From: Psychromarinibacter halotolerans | GTDB taxonomy: Bacteria > Pseudomonadota > Alphaproteobacteria > Rhodobacterales > Rhodobacteraceae | Length of the DNA stretch: 64,000 nt | Reading direction: 5' to 3' | Assembly: GCF_029168315.1 (NCBI RefSeq) | Contig: NZ_JARGYD010000007.1 | Span: 1 to 64,000, forward strand | In this document: in pieces, positions 16,349 to 25,934 of the stretch | Layout of the letters: every line of letters starts with the position of its first letter | Numbering within the stretch: position 1 is the stretch's first letter | The notes under the pieces: generated by a model | What the model was told of the DNA's origin: nothing | The model's database searches: none | What the model saw: only the letters and a program-made list of their open reading frames with translations | Program-made: the position numbers and the translations under genes

Positions 16349-17386
16349 ATGACAATCGACACACGCGCCTGGGACCGTCTGGGCAATGGCGGGCTGACCT
16401 TCACCGAGATGGGCTTTGGCAGCGCCCCGATTGGCAACCTGTACCGCGCCGTTCTCGACGCAGAGGTCGACGCGCTTCTGCAGATCGCATGGGATAACGG
16501 CCTGCGGTACTATGACACCGCGCCTCTGTACGGGCTGGGCCTGTCCGAGACACGGCTGAACCGCTTTCTGCGCGACAAGCCCCGTGACGAGTACGTCCTG
16601 TCCACCAAGGTCGGTCGCCTGCTGAAGGCCTGCCCGCCGGATCAACGCGACGGCTTCGGCAAGTGGTTCGACGTGCCCGCGCGCAAGGAAGTCTACGACT
16701 ACGGCTACGACGCCACGATGCGGTCGCTGGAGTTCTCGCTGGAGCGGCTGGGCGTCGACCGCGTCGATATCCTGTACGGTCACGACCTTGATATCTTCAA
16801 CCACGGCTCGCAGGACGTGCTGGACGCCAAGCTGGCCGAGTTCATGGACGGCGGGCACAAGGCGCTGGTCGAACTGCGAGAGCAGGGCGTGATCAAGGCC
16901 TTCGGCACCGGCGTGAACGAATGGCAGTCGGCGCAATGGGTGGCCGAACGCGGCGACCCGGACATCTTCCTTCTGGCCGGGCGCTATACCCTGCTGGAAC
17001 AGGAGGCTCTGGAAAGCTTTCTGCCGCTGTGCACCGAACGCGGCATCGGCGTCGTGATCGGCGGGGCGTACAACTCGGGCATCCTCGCCACCGGCCCCCG
17101 GCCCGGCGCCTATTACAACTATGACCCTGCCCCGCAGGAGATCCTTGACCGCGTCGGCCGCATCCAGTCGGTCTGCGTGGATCACGGCGTGCGGCTGGTC
17201 GATGCGGCCTATCGCTTCCCGTTGCTGCATCCGGCGGTGGTCTCGGTGATCCCCGGCGGTCAAGGCGTGGCCGAGATGAATTCCAACCTGCAGGCGGCAC
17301 GGGCCCAGATCCCCGCTGCACTGTGGGACGATCTAAAGGCACAGGGGCTGATGCGGTCCGATGCGCCCACCGGAGGAGAACACTGA
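16349..17386 (+). CDS. aldo/keto reductase, L-fucose/aldose dehydrogenase-like
   Basis: This is a 345-residue NAD(P)-dependent enzyme of the aldo/keto reductase family. The catalytic Tyr lies in DTAPLYGLGLSE, the Lys in LSTKVGRLL and the His in YGHDLD. The relatives closest in pattern are D-threo-aldose/L-fucose 1-dehydrogenases, which oxidise an aldose to its lactone. The next gene, one base away, is a lactonase-type amidohydrolase, which supports that assignment. The start follows GGAGG. Confidence 0.8.
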   Translation: MTIDTRAWDRLGNGGLTFTEMGFGSAPIGNLYRAVLDAEVDALLQIAWDNGLRYYDTAPLYGLGLSETRLNRFLRDKPRDEYVLSTKVGRLLKACPPDQRDGFGKWFDVPARKEVYDYGYDATMRSLEFSLERLGVDRVDILYGHDLDIFNHGSQDVLDAKLAEFMDGGHKALVELREQGVIKAFGTGVNEWQSAQWVAERGDPDIFLLAGRYTLLEQEALESFLPLCTERGIGVVIGGAYNSGILATGPRPGAYYNYDPAPQEILDRVGRIQSVCVDHGVRLVDAAYRFPLLHPAVVSVIPGGQGVAEMNSNLQAARAQIPAALWDDLKAQGLMRSDAPTGGEH

Positions 17387-17387
17387 G

Positions 17388-18230
17388 ATGGTACAGATCG
17401 ACGCGCACCAGCATTTCTGGAACCCCGCGCGGGGCGATTACGGCTGGATGCCGAAAGACAACGAAACCCTGTCGCGCCCCTATGGCCCCGCCGACCTTGC
17501 ACCGGCGCTGTCGGCGCACGGCATCGACTATACGGTCGTGGTGCAGGCCGCGCCGACCGTGAACGAAAGCGAGTACATGCTGGGCCTTGCCGACGCGACG
17601 CCGCATATCGCGGGGGTCGTGGGCTGGGTCGACTTCGAGAAGGCCGAGGATGCCGCCGCGCTGGAACGGCTGGCCGGGCATCCGAAGTTCAAGGGCGTCC
17701 GTCCGATGATTCAGGACATCCCCGACGATGACTGGATGCTTCGCGACGATGTGCAGTGGGGCTTTGCCAAGGTGGCCGAGCTTGGCCTGTGCTTCGACGC
17801 GCTGGGGTTCCCCCGGCATCTTGCCAACTTCCTGACGATCCTGACCCGCTATCCCGAGATGCGGACCGTCGTGGATCACTGCATGAAACCCGACATCGCC
17901 GGGAAGTCCGACGATCACTTCCGGTTCTGGGCCGACGGGATGACCAAGATCGCGACCCAGACAAGCGCGTACTGCAAGTTCTCGGCGCTGGTGACAGAAG
18001 CCAGCCCGGACTGGACGGTTGCCGACCTCAAGCCCTATGCGGACCACATCTTCGAGGTGTTCGGCCCGTCGCGGATCATGTGGGGCTCGGACTGGCCGGT
18101 GGTCCGGCTTCGGTGCGAGTACGACCGCTGGCGCGCCGCCGCCGAGGAGCTGACAGCCGGCCTGTCCGACACCGACCGCGCCCGCGTGTTCGGGGACACG
18201 GCCGTCGAATTCTACGGGCTGGACGTCTGA
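17388..18230 (+). CDS. amidohydrolase family lactonase, L-fucono-/L-rhamnonolactonase-like
   Basis: This is a 280-residue TIM-barrel amidohydrolase of the COG3618 type. Metal and catalytic residues are visible as DAHQHFWNP (HxH), VVDHCMKPD (His) and WGSDWPVV (Asp). Enzymes of this family open sugar lactones. Paired with the upstream aldose dehydrogenase it gives aldose to lactone to aldonate. An acid dehydratase to continue the path is not adjacent, but two are found at 26.9 and 36 kb. The ATG follows a GGAGGAG site inside the end of the previous gene. Confidence 0.8.
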   Translation: MVQIDAHQHFWNPARGDYGWMPKDNETLSRPYGPADLAPALSAHGIDYTVVVQAAPTVNESEYMLGLADATPHIAGVVGWVDFEKAEDAAALERLAGHPKFKGVRPMIQDIPDDDWMLRDDVQWGFAKVAELGLCFDALGFPRHLANFLTILTRYPEMRTVVDHCMKPDIAGKSDDHFRFWADGMTKIATQTSAYCKFSALVTEASPDWTVADLKPYADHIFEVFGPSRIMWGSDWPVVRLRCEYDRWRAAAEELTAGLSDTDRARVFGDTAVEFYGLDV

Positions 18231-18249
18231 CGCAGCCCGCGCGCGCGGG

Positions 18250-19401
18250 TCACATCTGGGCCAGCTGGCATTCGATCATCTTGCCGATCGCGGCTTTCGA
18301 TCCGTCAAGGCTGACGGCGAAGGGCGCAAGACCGGCTGGCATGACCATCAGGGTTTCCTTCTCGGACAGGTCCATCAGGAAATCCGGGTTCGTGATGTGG
18401 ACATAGCCGCCCTCGAACCCGGGCCGCTTTTCTTCCGTGATGTCCCCCACGAACTCGTCACCGTCGAGATCGAACAGTACGGCAAGGTGTTCGCCGTTCT
18501 CGAACCCCATGTGCTTCTCGGTGAAGATGGCAAGGAAGGTACTGTCGTCCACCGGGTCGAACCCGACTTGGATCTGGACGCCGTCGCGGGTGGATTCCGC
18601 GATGCAGCCGTTCCCGGTGTCGCGGCGGACAAGGATGTTCCAGCCGTCGGTCTTGCCGTAGGGCGTTTCCTCCATGCCGACCATCGACGTAAACGCACCG
18701 CTTTCGCCGCGCAGGTACTCTGACGCGGCCCAGCCGGTCAGGCCGTCGGCGGGCCGTTCGACCTCGCACCATGTTCGGTCGGCCTCTCGCAGGCAGCCAA
18801 GATTGCGAAACACCGTGCCATCGCTGGCGTGCAGGACCACGTCGGACTCGGCGTTCGGCGCGGCGTGGATGCGCAGGCGGCTGTCGACCTCGACGACGTA
18901 AAACTCCGGGCCGGAAAACGGACCATCCGCAGAGGCGGGCGCGTCAGAGGTACTTGCGACCTCTTCCTGCACGTCCCCCGCCGTGACCTCTAGCACGAAG
19001 CGCGATTCCTCTCCCTCGCGGGCGGCGGCGCGCACAAGGTAGACAGAAACGCTGTAGATCCCGGATTCGCGAACCTTGGTGCTGAACGTGTTGATGTCGG
19101 GCACGGTCGGCCCCGTCCGGTCGCTGGACCCAAGCGCAATATTGCCCGGCCCCTTGTCCGGTTCGTAGACGTTGAAATACGTGCCAGGATTCGATGGATC
19201 CAACCGCACCTGCAGGGTCTGGTCCTTGCGGACGTAGACGCGGTAGTTCACCGACTCTCGCCCGTAGATACGATCCAGCAATTCGACCGTGGTTTGCCCC
19301 TCGTCGAAATGCACTGTTTCCTCACGCATCTGGCGCGCGTCGGCTTGCACCGCGCACAGGCCGACGGCGGCGGCTAAAACGATTGATCGTATCCGGTTCA
19401 T
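18250..19401 (-). CDS. secreted protein with SH3-like domain
   Basis: The 383-residue product has a Sec signal (MNRIRSIVLAAAVGLCAVQADA). The N-terminal beta-rich domain (about 25-150) contains a YRVYVRKDQTLQVRLDPSNPGTY segment. A bacterial SH3-like segment follows at about 175-235 (LRIHAAPNAESDVVL, ending GWAASEYL). The C-terminal domain (about 240-383) contains ILVRRDTGNGCIAEST. It is probably a periplasmic envelope protein. No enzymatic motif is seen, and the gene stands alone. Confidence 0.65.
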   Translation of the reverse strand: MNRIRSIVLAAAVGLCAVQADARQMREETVHFDEGQTTVELLDRIYGRESVNYRVYVRKDQTLQVRLDPSNPGTYFNVYEPDKGPGNIALGSSDRTGPTVPDINTFSTKVRESGIYSVSVYLVRAAAREGEESRFVLEVTAGDVQEEVASTSDAPASADGPFSGPEFYVVEVDSRLRIHAAPNAESDVVLHASDGTVFRNLGCLREADRTWCEVERPADGLTGWAASEYLRGESGAFTSMVGMEETPYGKTDGWNILVRRDTGNGCIAESTRDGVQIQVGFDPVDDSTFLAIFTEKHMGFENGEHLAVLFDLDGDEFVGDITEEKRPGFEGGYVHITNPDFLMDLSEKETLMVMPAGLAPFAVSLDGSKAAIGKMIECQLAQM

Positions 19402-19553
19402 GACTGACAGCTCCCATCCGAGATTCCGATCCGCGCGACATCGCGGACAAAAGACGCCACCGGGCAGACCGGGTGACGTTAGGTCAGGATACGGCCTTCG
19501 GATGACATTGCAGCAAAATTCTTACCTTGCGTCAGGTCTCTGTCGCGGCCCGT

Positions 19554-20786
19554 TCAGGTCACGGCGCCGCGCACGCGAAGGTCTTCGCGTCTCGAGGGCT
19601 GGTCAGGCAAACGCACGCTTTCGCGGCGGCGGCGCCAGTCGGCGATCCAAGCGATCCACATCAGCAGCGCAAGGCCGATGGGTGGAAGTCCCCATGCCAG
19701 CAGGGGCGCCTTGTCGGTGCCGAACAGCAAAACCTGAAACCCAAGCGCCAGCACCGTACCGGCGCCGAACACCAAAAGCCCCTGCCGCCCCATCAGGCGC
19801 AGCGGTGCGGCCAGCCGGTGCGCACACATCCGGGTCACCCACGGAAGGCACGACACGAAGTAAACAAGCGCCAGCGCGTGCAGCAGCCGGGGCGCCCCTA
19901 GGTACGTCTTGTTGTGCGAGGTGATGTGGAACGGCAGCCCGTGCTGCGATAGCTGCCACATCTGATTGTTCATGTAAGGACCGACGCCGGGCACGTATTT
20001 CCACACCAATGTCAGCACCAGAACCGCCGTGGCGATGCCGAACAACCACTTGGAGCGGGCGACGAACCGTTCGCCGCGCCGCATGTAGATCCCGATCAGC
20101 AGACCGGTCACGAAGATGAACTGCCACGACGCGGGGCTAAGGAACCAGCCGCCCGAGCGCGGGAAGTTGGGCATGTTCAGCCGCCACAGCCCGGCGGCGA
20201 ACCACAGGCCCGCGCTTAGGAAGAACAGAAGCCAAGGGCGTTTCAGCGCCAGCAGGATCGCCGCGGGCGCGCCGAGAAGCAGCACGGTATAGACCGGCAG
20301 GATGTTCACATAGCCGATCTGGTGACCCAGAAGCGTCAGCCCGAACAGCACCTCTTGCGGGTCGTCCCACACGGCGCCGAGGTTGTGTTTTTGCAGCAGG
20401 GACTGCATCCCGAAGTACTCGGCCCCGGCGGCGAAGAGCGTGATCGCGGCCAGCGTCAGGAAGATGTGCACAAGGTACAGCGTCCAAGCGCGGCTCCAGA
20501 CCGGGGCGATGGCGGGCCAGATGCCCTTTTCGGCGCGTGCCTCGGGCAGGAAGCGGCCGGAATAGGCCAGGCCGGCCGCGATGCCGGACATCACGAAGAA
20601 CGCCTCGGCCGCGTCCGAGAAGCCCCAGTTGCGCAGGGTGATGTGCTCGTAGGGGTTGCCCGGCATGTGGTCGATGAAGATCATCGCCAGCGCCAGCCCC
20701 CGGAAGGCGTCGATGCGCGGGTCCCGAGGCCGCCGCTCGCGCGGGGTTTTCGGGAACGACAGTAGGTTGGTGTCAGACTGCGACAT
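19554..20786 (-). CDS. opgC: OpgC-type glucan succinyltransferase
   Basis: This 410-residue multi-span inner-membrane protein has the OpgC pattern: DPRIDAFRGLALAMIFIDHMPGNPYEHITLRNWGF at residues about 22-56 is the family signature, where the His is part of the acyltransferase site. About ten hydrophobic segments follow. Its role is adding succinyl groups to osmoregulated periplasmic glucans. It overlaps the end of opgH by 14 bp, completing an opgG-opgH-opgC operon. Confidence 0.9.
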   Translation of the reverse strand: MSQSDTNLLSFPKTPRERRPRDPRIDAFRGLALAMIFIDHMPGNPYEHITLRNWGFSDAAEAFFVMSGIAAGLAYSGRFLPEARAEKGIWPAIAPVWSRAWTLYLVHIFLTLAAITLFAAGAEYFGMQSLLQKHNLGAVWDDPQEVLFGLTLLGHQIGYVNILPVYTVLLLGAPAAILLALKRPWLLFFLSAGLWFAAGLWRLNMPNFPRSGGWFLSPASWQFIFVTGLLIGIYMRRGERFVARSKWLFGIATAVLVLTLVWKYVPGVGPYMNNQMWQLSQHGLPFHITSHNKTYLGAPRLLHALALVYFVSCLPWVTRMCAHRLAAPLRLMGRQGLLVFGAGTVLALGFQVLLFGTDKAPLLAWGLPPIGLALLMWIAWIADWRRRRESVRLPDQPSRREDLRVRGAVT

Positions 20787-22614
20787 GGGCGGCGGCCCCC
20801 GGGGCGGACGGTGCCGCGGGTTGGTCGACCCTCGCCGGGGACATCTCGTCCAGCCACGCGCCGTGGATGGCGCGGAAGCGGTTCAGAACCGGCGGCACGG
20901 CGCGTTCTTCCGGCGCCCGGAACAGGGCATGGGTCAGCGGGCGCGAGGTCCACGCGATCAGCAGCGGGGCCAGCAGCATCGGCACGCAGACCGGCAGCAG
21001 CCACGGGGCCAGATCCGGGGCCAGCCACGCGGTCGCAAAGTAGATGGCGCCACCGGCAAGGACGATCCAGAAACTGGCGCGGGTGGCCTGCGCGATGCTC
21101 AGCTTGCCCTCTCCCCGCGCGTTCGCGGGCCAGCCGCCATCACGGCCCGACAGCACCTGAAGCACGGCGCGGGACTGGTACATCAGCATCACCGGCGCCA
21201 GCAGCGAGGTCAGCAGGATTTCCGTCACGACCGACAGCAGCGACCCCAGCGCGCCGCCAAAGCTGCGCACCCGGCCCTCGGCCAGCGACTGCGCCCAGAT
21301 CGCGAACTTGGGCAGCACCAGCAGCCCGAGGATACCCAGCGCCAGCGCCATGATCTCGCGCGAGCGGTCGGTCGGGAACACCGGGAACAGCTGATACCGG
21401 TCGGGGAAGTAGTCAGGCGCAGGGGCGGTCACCGTCGCCGCGACCGAGGCCACAAGAAACCCGGCCCAAAGCAGCGACACCAGATACGAGAAGATGCCCT
21501 GCAGGAAGACAAAGCGGCTCCACCCGGCCAGACCGGGGGCCAGCAGCAGGCGGATGTGTTGCAGGTTGCCCTGACACCAGCGGCGGTCACGCTTGGCGTA
21601 GGACAGAACGTTCTCGGGGCCTTCCTCGTAAGAGCCGTCGATGCTTGCGTCGACTTTCACGGTCCAGCCGGCACGGGCCAGCAAAGCGGCCTCGACGTAG
21701 TCGTGGCTTAGGATATGGCCACCGAACGGCGGCTTGCCCGACAGTTCCGGCAGCCCGCAGCTTTGCGCGAAGGCGCGAATGCGCACGATGGCGTTGTGTC
21801 CCCAGAAGGGACCGGTCGTGCCTTGCATCCGCGCCAGTCCGCGCGTGAAGGCGGGGCCGTGGAAGGCCGCCGCGAACTGCATGGCCCGACCGAAAAAGGA
21901 ATGCGCCGCGACGATGCGCGGCAGGGTCTGCAGCAGGCCCAGTTTCGGGTCCGCCTGCATCCGCGCGATCATGCCCCGGATCGCCGAACCTTCCATCAGG
22001 CTGTCGGCATCAAGGATGACCGCGAACTCGTAGGCACCGCCGGACCGGCGGATGAAGTCCTCGACGTTTCCGGCCTTGCGGCCGCGCCCGTCCTCGCGCT
22101 GGCGGTAGAAGATCCGTTGTGCCCCGTCCGTCTCGGCCATCAGCCGAGCGAACGCGCGCTGTTCGTGGGCCGCCGCCTCGGGGGCGCGGGTGTCGGACAG
22201 GATGGCGATGTCGGCCCGAATTCCTGCGTCGCGGATCGACCGATCCATCGCGGCCACCCGTGCGAAGGTTGCGACCGGGTCCTCGTTGCAGATCGGAACA
22301 AGGACGACCGTGGCCGGCTGGGGCAGTTGCAGTTCCGGTTCCGCCGTCGCCCGGCGTCGCGCCAGCCCGATGAAGGCAAGCATCGCGCCCCACGCCAGCC
22401 ACGCGGTCGTCACGAAGATAAGAATGACGCGCACGATATCCAGCACCTCGATCCCGTCCTGAATCGATGCCTCGGCCAACAGGCCCGCCGCCAGCGCCGC
22501 CGACAGCAGTGCGCAGCTGATCGCCGTGACACGATAGCTGGCCGTCGCCGTATCAACGGGCGAACGGTCCTTCGCGGCATCGGAGGTCCGGGGCGGAGTC
22601 GACGGGTCGTGCAT
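20773..22614 (-). CDS. opgH: glucans biosynthesis glucosyltransferase
   Basis: This is a 613-residue membrane glycosyltransferase that polymerises glucose from UDP-glucose and moves the chain to the periplasm. The family-2 core shows VPICNEDP, LDADSLMEG (DxD), SHDYVEAAL and the KRDRRWCQGN acceptor motif. Several transmembrane helices flank it. Compared with the E. coli protein (over 800 residues) it lacks a long N-terminal cytosolic region, as many alphaproteobacterial forms do. A 52-codon ORF immediately upstream may be part of the missing N terminus. Confidence 0.93.
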   Translation of the reverse strand: MHDPSTPPRTSDAAKDRSPVDTATASYRVTAISCALLSAALAAGLLAEASIQDGIEVLDIVRVILIFVTTAWLAWGAMLAFIGLARRRATAEPELQLPQPATVVLVPICNEDPVATFARVAAMDRSIRDAGIRADIAILSDTRAPEAAAHEQRAFARLMAETDGAQRIFYRQREDGRGRKAGNVEDFIRRSGGAYEFAVILDADSLMEGSAIRGMIARMQADPKLGLLQTLPRIVAAHSFFGRAMQFAAAFHGPAFTRGLARMQGTTGPFWGHNAIVRIRAFAQSCGLPELSGKPPFGGHILSHDYVEAALLARAGWTVKVDASIDGSYEEGPENVLSYAKRDRRWCQGNLQHIRLLLAPGLAGWSRFVFLQGIFSYLVSLLWAGFLVASVAATVTAPAPDYFPDRYQLFPVFPTDRSREIMALALGILGLLVLPKFAIWAQSLAEGRVRSFGGALGSLLSVVTEILLTSLLAPVMLMYQSRAVLQVLSGRDGGWPANARGEGKLSIAQATRASFWIVLAGGAIYFATAWLAPDLAPWLLPVCVPMLLAPLLIAWTSRPLTHALFRAPEERAVPPVLNRFRAIHGAWLDEMSPARVDQPAAPSAPGAAAHVAV

Positions 22615-22619
22615 GAGCG

Positions 22620-22778
22620 TCAGGCGGTCCGGCGCATCGGCAGAAGCCGCAACAGGAACCCGGGCACGGGCATACGGCGCGCGCGGCCTTCCAGCACTTG
22701 GCTGGGCATATCGAGCGGAGCCTCGGGCGGTGTCCAGCCTTCGGCCCGCTCGGTATTCACGCTTTGCTCTTCGGTCAT
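22620..22778 (-). CDS. small ORF between opgG and opgH, possible detached OpgH N terminus
   Basis: The ORF is 52 codons from MTEEQSVNTERAEG. Its ATG overlaps the opgG stop by 4 bases (ATGA). Its own stop lies 5 bases before the opgH ATG. The sequence PPEAPLDMPSQVLEG resembles, as I recall it, the cytosolic N-terminal segment of some alphaproteobacterial OpgH proteins. A single-base indel near 22615-22625 would join the two frames. Either it is a real small peptide or opgH is split by a frameshift. Confidence 0.5.
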   Translation of the reverse strand: MTEEQSVNTERAEGWTPPEAPLDMPSQVLEGRARRMPVPGFLLRLLPMRRTA

Positions 22779-24382
22779 TCTTTCACCCATTGATACAGCC
22801 ACGTTTCGGTCAGGGGCCGCCCATATCCTTCGATCGAGGCCTTCAGCTCGGCGGTCGTGCCGGGCTCTGCCGTCGCTTCGATGACAAGCCGCCAGGTGTC
22901 GGTACCGGAAACACGCGATAGGACCGTCTCCTCGACGTTCCCGCGCAGAACACTCACGTTAGCTGTAACTTCACCATCAGACGGAAGTTCCGCCAAAAGC
23001 CCGCCCTGGAAATCCACGACGAATTTTCGCCGATCAGTCTCTTCTTCGACCCCCGCAACGCCGCCTTTACCGACTCGGGTGCGCAAAACCTGTGCACGTT
23101 CCGAAGATCCGCTGCCGTGCGGCTCTAGCCCCCAGTTCAGGCGATAGCTGAACTCAAGCTCGTCGCCTGCGCGAGTCTCGCCCTCGGGAATCCAGTAGGC
23201 GACGATGTTGTCGTTGACCTCTAGATCGGACGGAATCTCTAGCAGGCGGACGGTCCCCTGCCCCCAGTCGCCAATCGGCTCGACCGTCAGCGAAGGACGG
23301 CGTTCGTAATGCGCCTGCGCATCCAGATAGGTGTCAAAGTCCCGGTCCCGCTGGACCAAGCCGAAGCTGGCAAGGCCATTCGCGCCAAGAAAGCTGCCCG
23401 CAAGGCGGGGCGGGTTGTTCAGCGGGCGGAAGAACGTCTCGCCCGAGTTCATCGTCATGATCAGCGCCTCGCTGTCATGCACGGCCGGGCGGAAATCGTC
23501 GAACTCGCCGGGATCGGCGCCGCCGTACAGGTACATCGAGGTCAGGGGCGCGATACCAAGCTGCTGGATGTCCTCGCGCAGGAAAAGCCGCGCGGTTACA
23601 TCCATCGTCGTCGTCGGCCCCGGCGTGATCGCAAAGCGGTAAGCCCCGGTCACGGACGGACTGCGCAGCGCAGCGTAGAACACCATCGTATCACTGTCGG
23701 GGGTCGGCCGCTCGACCCAGAAATCGGTGAAGCGCGGGAACTCTTCGCCCCCGGAAACCCCGGTGTTGACGGCCAGTCCGCGTGCGCTGAGGCCGTAGAG
23801 GCAATCCTTGCCCAAGGCGCGGAAATAGCTTGCTCCGAGGAAGGCCACAAGCTCGTCGTAGATGTCGGCGCGATTAAGTTGCGACAGCAGGCGGAAGCCC
23901 GCCACACCCGGCAGATCGAACTGTTCTCCGGCGCCTTCGACGGGTTCGTAATAGATGAAATCCTCGCTTGAGAAATTCATCGGAACCGCCTGTCCGTCGG
24001 TCACCTCGAAGATGTGGACGGGTTCCTTGAACAGCCACCCAAGGTGGAAGGTTTCCAGCTGGAAATGGCTGCCTTCGGTGTCGGCGTAACGGCTGCGCTC
24101 GCGGTTGAAGTTGATGCGCTGGTAGGCATCGTAATCCAACTCGGCAAGGAAGTCGGCGATCGGTTCGGGCGCGGCGTCTTCTTCGCGCGCTGCCGACCGC
24201 ATCTGGTCCGTCAGCCAATCGAACGAGAATGGCGCGGCTTCAGGCGCCGACTGTGCCCACGCCACACCCGGAATGGCAGGCAGGGCCACGGTGCCCGCCA
24301 AAGCGGCCAGAAACGAGCGGCGGGAAGGATGCGGAAAGAGGCGTTCACGTATGCATGCGTTCGGGGCCAATGGCTTGGTCAC
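22775..24382 (-). CDS. opgG: periplasmic glucan biosynthesis protein
   Basis: This 535-residue periplasmic protein of the OpgG/OpgD family acts on the nascent glucan backbone. A twin-arginine signal (SRRSFLAALAGTVALPAIPG) leads to the beta-sandwich domain. Family motifs are FLAELDYDAYQRINF, FHLGWLFKEPV, GFRLLSQLNR, SYFRALGKDCLYGLSARGLA and FPRFTDFWVERP. It is first in the opgG-opgH-opgC operon, facing away from the PQQ dehydrogenase gene across about 315 bp that hold no gene I can support. Confidence 0.93.
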   Translation of the reverse strand: MTKPLAPNACIRERLFPHPSRRSFLAALAGTVALPAIPGVAWAQSAPEAAPFSFDWLTDQMRSAAREEDAAPEPIADFLAELDYDAYQRINFNRERSRYADTEGSHFQLETFHLGWLFKEPVHIFEVTDGQAVPMNFSSEDFIYYEPVEGAGEQFDLPGVAGFRLLSQLNRADIYDELVAFLGASYFRALGKDCLYGLSARGLAVNTGVSGGEEFPRFTDFWVERPTPDSDTMVFYAALRSPSVTGAYRFAITPGPTTTMDVTARLFLREDIQQLGIAPLTSMYLYGGADPGEFDDFRPAVHDSEALIMTMNSGETFFRPLNNPPRLAGSFLGANGLASFGLVQRDRDFDTYLDAQAHYERRPSLTVEPIGDWGQGTVRLLEIPSDLEVNDNIVAYWIPEGETRAGDELEFSYRLNWGLEPHGSGSSERAQVLRTRVGKGGVAGVEEETDRRKFVVDFQGGLLAELPSDGEVTANVSVLRGNVEETVLSRVSGTDTWRLVIEATAEPGTTAELKASIEGYGRPLTETWLYQWVKE

Positions 24383-24698
24383 GTTTCACTCCGTCAATGT
24401 CCTCCCGGCTGCATTAAGTGATTTTGTTTTGGGGGAAATCAATCGGCCTTGATCAACACGCGCGGCTGTTCGCCGAGGGGCGAAATGCGGAAGGCGGGGA
24501 ATCGCCATGTGCAAAATGGTCGGGAACTTTTCGTGGCTTCGCGATTCACGGCTTTGGCGCGACCAAGGCGCGGCCAGCTTCGGGTTTTGCCGGAACGGGC
24601 CGTCATCACGAATGCGACAGGCGTGCCATCGACGTTGGACGCGGCCGGGCCGACCGCTAGCCTTTTGAGCAAGGTTATTCAGCGAGAAAGGCCGCCCC

Positions 24699-25886
24699 AT
24701 GCGCACGATCATTCCCGCCACCGCCCTTGCCGCCCTGTTCGCGCAGGGCGCGATGGCGCAGGACTTCAACGCCGCCCCGCCCAACGCACCGGGCCAGACC
24801 CCAGCGTTCGAGGCGCAGACCCGCGCGCCGGTGATCGACGACGCGATGACGTTGAACCGAGAGGTAATTGCAGGCGGGCTGGCGAACCCTTGGGGCATGG
24901 ATCTTCTGCCCGACGGAAGCTGGATCGTCACCGAACGCCCCGGCCGGATGCGGATCATCAGCGCGGACGGCGATATTTCGAATCCCATCAGCGGCTTGCC
25001 CGAGGTCGATTCTCGCGGTCAGGGCGGGCTTCTGGACGTGACGGTCGCCGATGACTTCGCCGACACCCGCCGCGTCTGGTGGAGCTTCTCCGAGCCGCGC
25101 GGCGGTGGCGAGAACGCGACCGCCGTCGCGACCGGCGTCCTGTCGGAGGATGGCAGCGCGATGGAGCAGGTCGAGGTCATCTTCCAGCAGCAGCCCGCGT
25201 GGAATTCGACCCTGCACTTCGGATCGCGGCTTGTGTTCGACGAGACCGGCGCCCTGTTCGTCACGACCGGCGAGCGGTCGATGCCGGAACCGCGCCAGCT
25301 TGCGCAGGACGTCGGGACGCACCTTGGCAAGGTGCTGCGCATCGACCCGATGGGCGGCGCCGCCGAGGGGAACCCGGACATCGACGGCGGCCTGCCCGAG
25401 ATCTGGTCCTACGGGCATCGCAACCTGCAATCGGCGGCGCTTGGGCCGGATGGCGCGCTGTGGACGGTCGAGCATGGCCCCAAGGGCGGCGACGAGTTGA
25501 ACCGCCCCGAGGCCGGGCTGAACTATGGCTGGCCCGAGGTTACGTATGGCGTCGAGTATTCGGGCGGCACCGTCGGCGAGGGGGTGACCGCCCGCGACGA
25601 CGTGGAACAGCCGGTGTATTACTGGGATCCCGTGATCGCGCCGTCGGGGATGGTTTTTTACGACGGCGACCTGTTCCCCGACTGGCAGGGCGACGCGCTG
25701 ATCGGCGGGCTGGCCTCGCAATCTCTGGTGCGGCTGACGCTGGAAGACGGACGCGTCACAGGCGAGGCCCGCTATCTGCAGGGTCAGGGCCGCGTGCGCG
25801 ATGTGGATGTTGATACCGACGGGTCCATCGTCATCCTGACCGACAGTTCCAACGGCGCGCTTGTGCGGCTGACGCCCGGCGGCTGA
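24699..25886 (+). CDS. PQQ-dependent aldose sugar dehydrogenase, soluble type
   Basis: The 395-residue periplasmic protein has a Sec signal (MRTIIPATALAALFAQGAMA). The six-bladed beta-propeller of the soluble glucose/aldose dehydrogenase family shows LANPWGMDLLPDG, VTERPGRM, RGQGGLLDV, the catalytic-type HFGSRLVFD, WSYGHRNLQSAA and EHGPKGGDELN. It likely oxidises free sugars with PQQ, feeding the lactone and aldonate routes encoded on either side. It ends convergently with the aldolase gene at 25935. Confidence 0.9.
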   Translation: MRTIIPATALAALFAQGAMAQDFNAAPPNAPGQTPAFEAQTRAPVIDDAMTLNREVIAGGLANPWGMDLLPDGSWIVTERPGRMRIISADGDISNPISGLPEVDSRGQGGLLDVTVADDFADTRRVWWSFSEPRGGGENATAVATGVLSEDGSAMEQVEVIFQQQPAWNSTLHFGSRLVFDETGALFVTTGERSMPEPRQLAQDVGTHLGKVLRIDPMGGAAEGNPDIDGGLPEIWSYGHRNLQSAALGPDGALWTVEHGPKGGDELNRPEAGLNYGWPEVTYGVEYSGGTVGEGVTARDDVEQPVYYWDPVIAPSGMVFYDGDLFPDWQGDALIGGLASQSLVRLTLEDGRVTGEARYLQGQGRVRDVDVDTDGSIVILTDSSNGALVRLTPGG

Positions 25887-25934
25887 CACAACGAACGTCT
25901 CGGGGAACGGCGCGGGGATTGGCGCGGGGCGCTG

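Noticed and set aside
15518..17263. 581-codon open frame antisense to the small secreted genes and the aldo/keto reductase
   Set aside because: The plus-strand genes have signals, ribosome-binding sites and catalytic motifs; the antisense frame has none.
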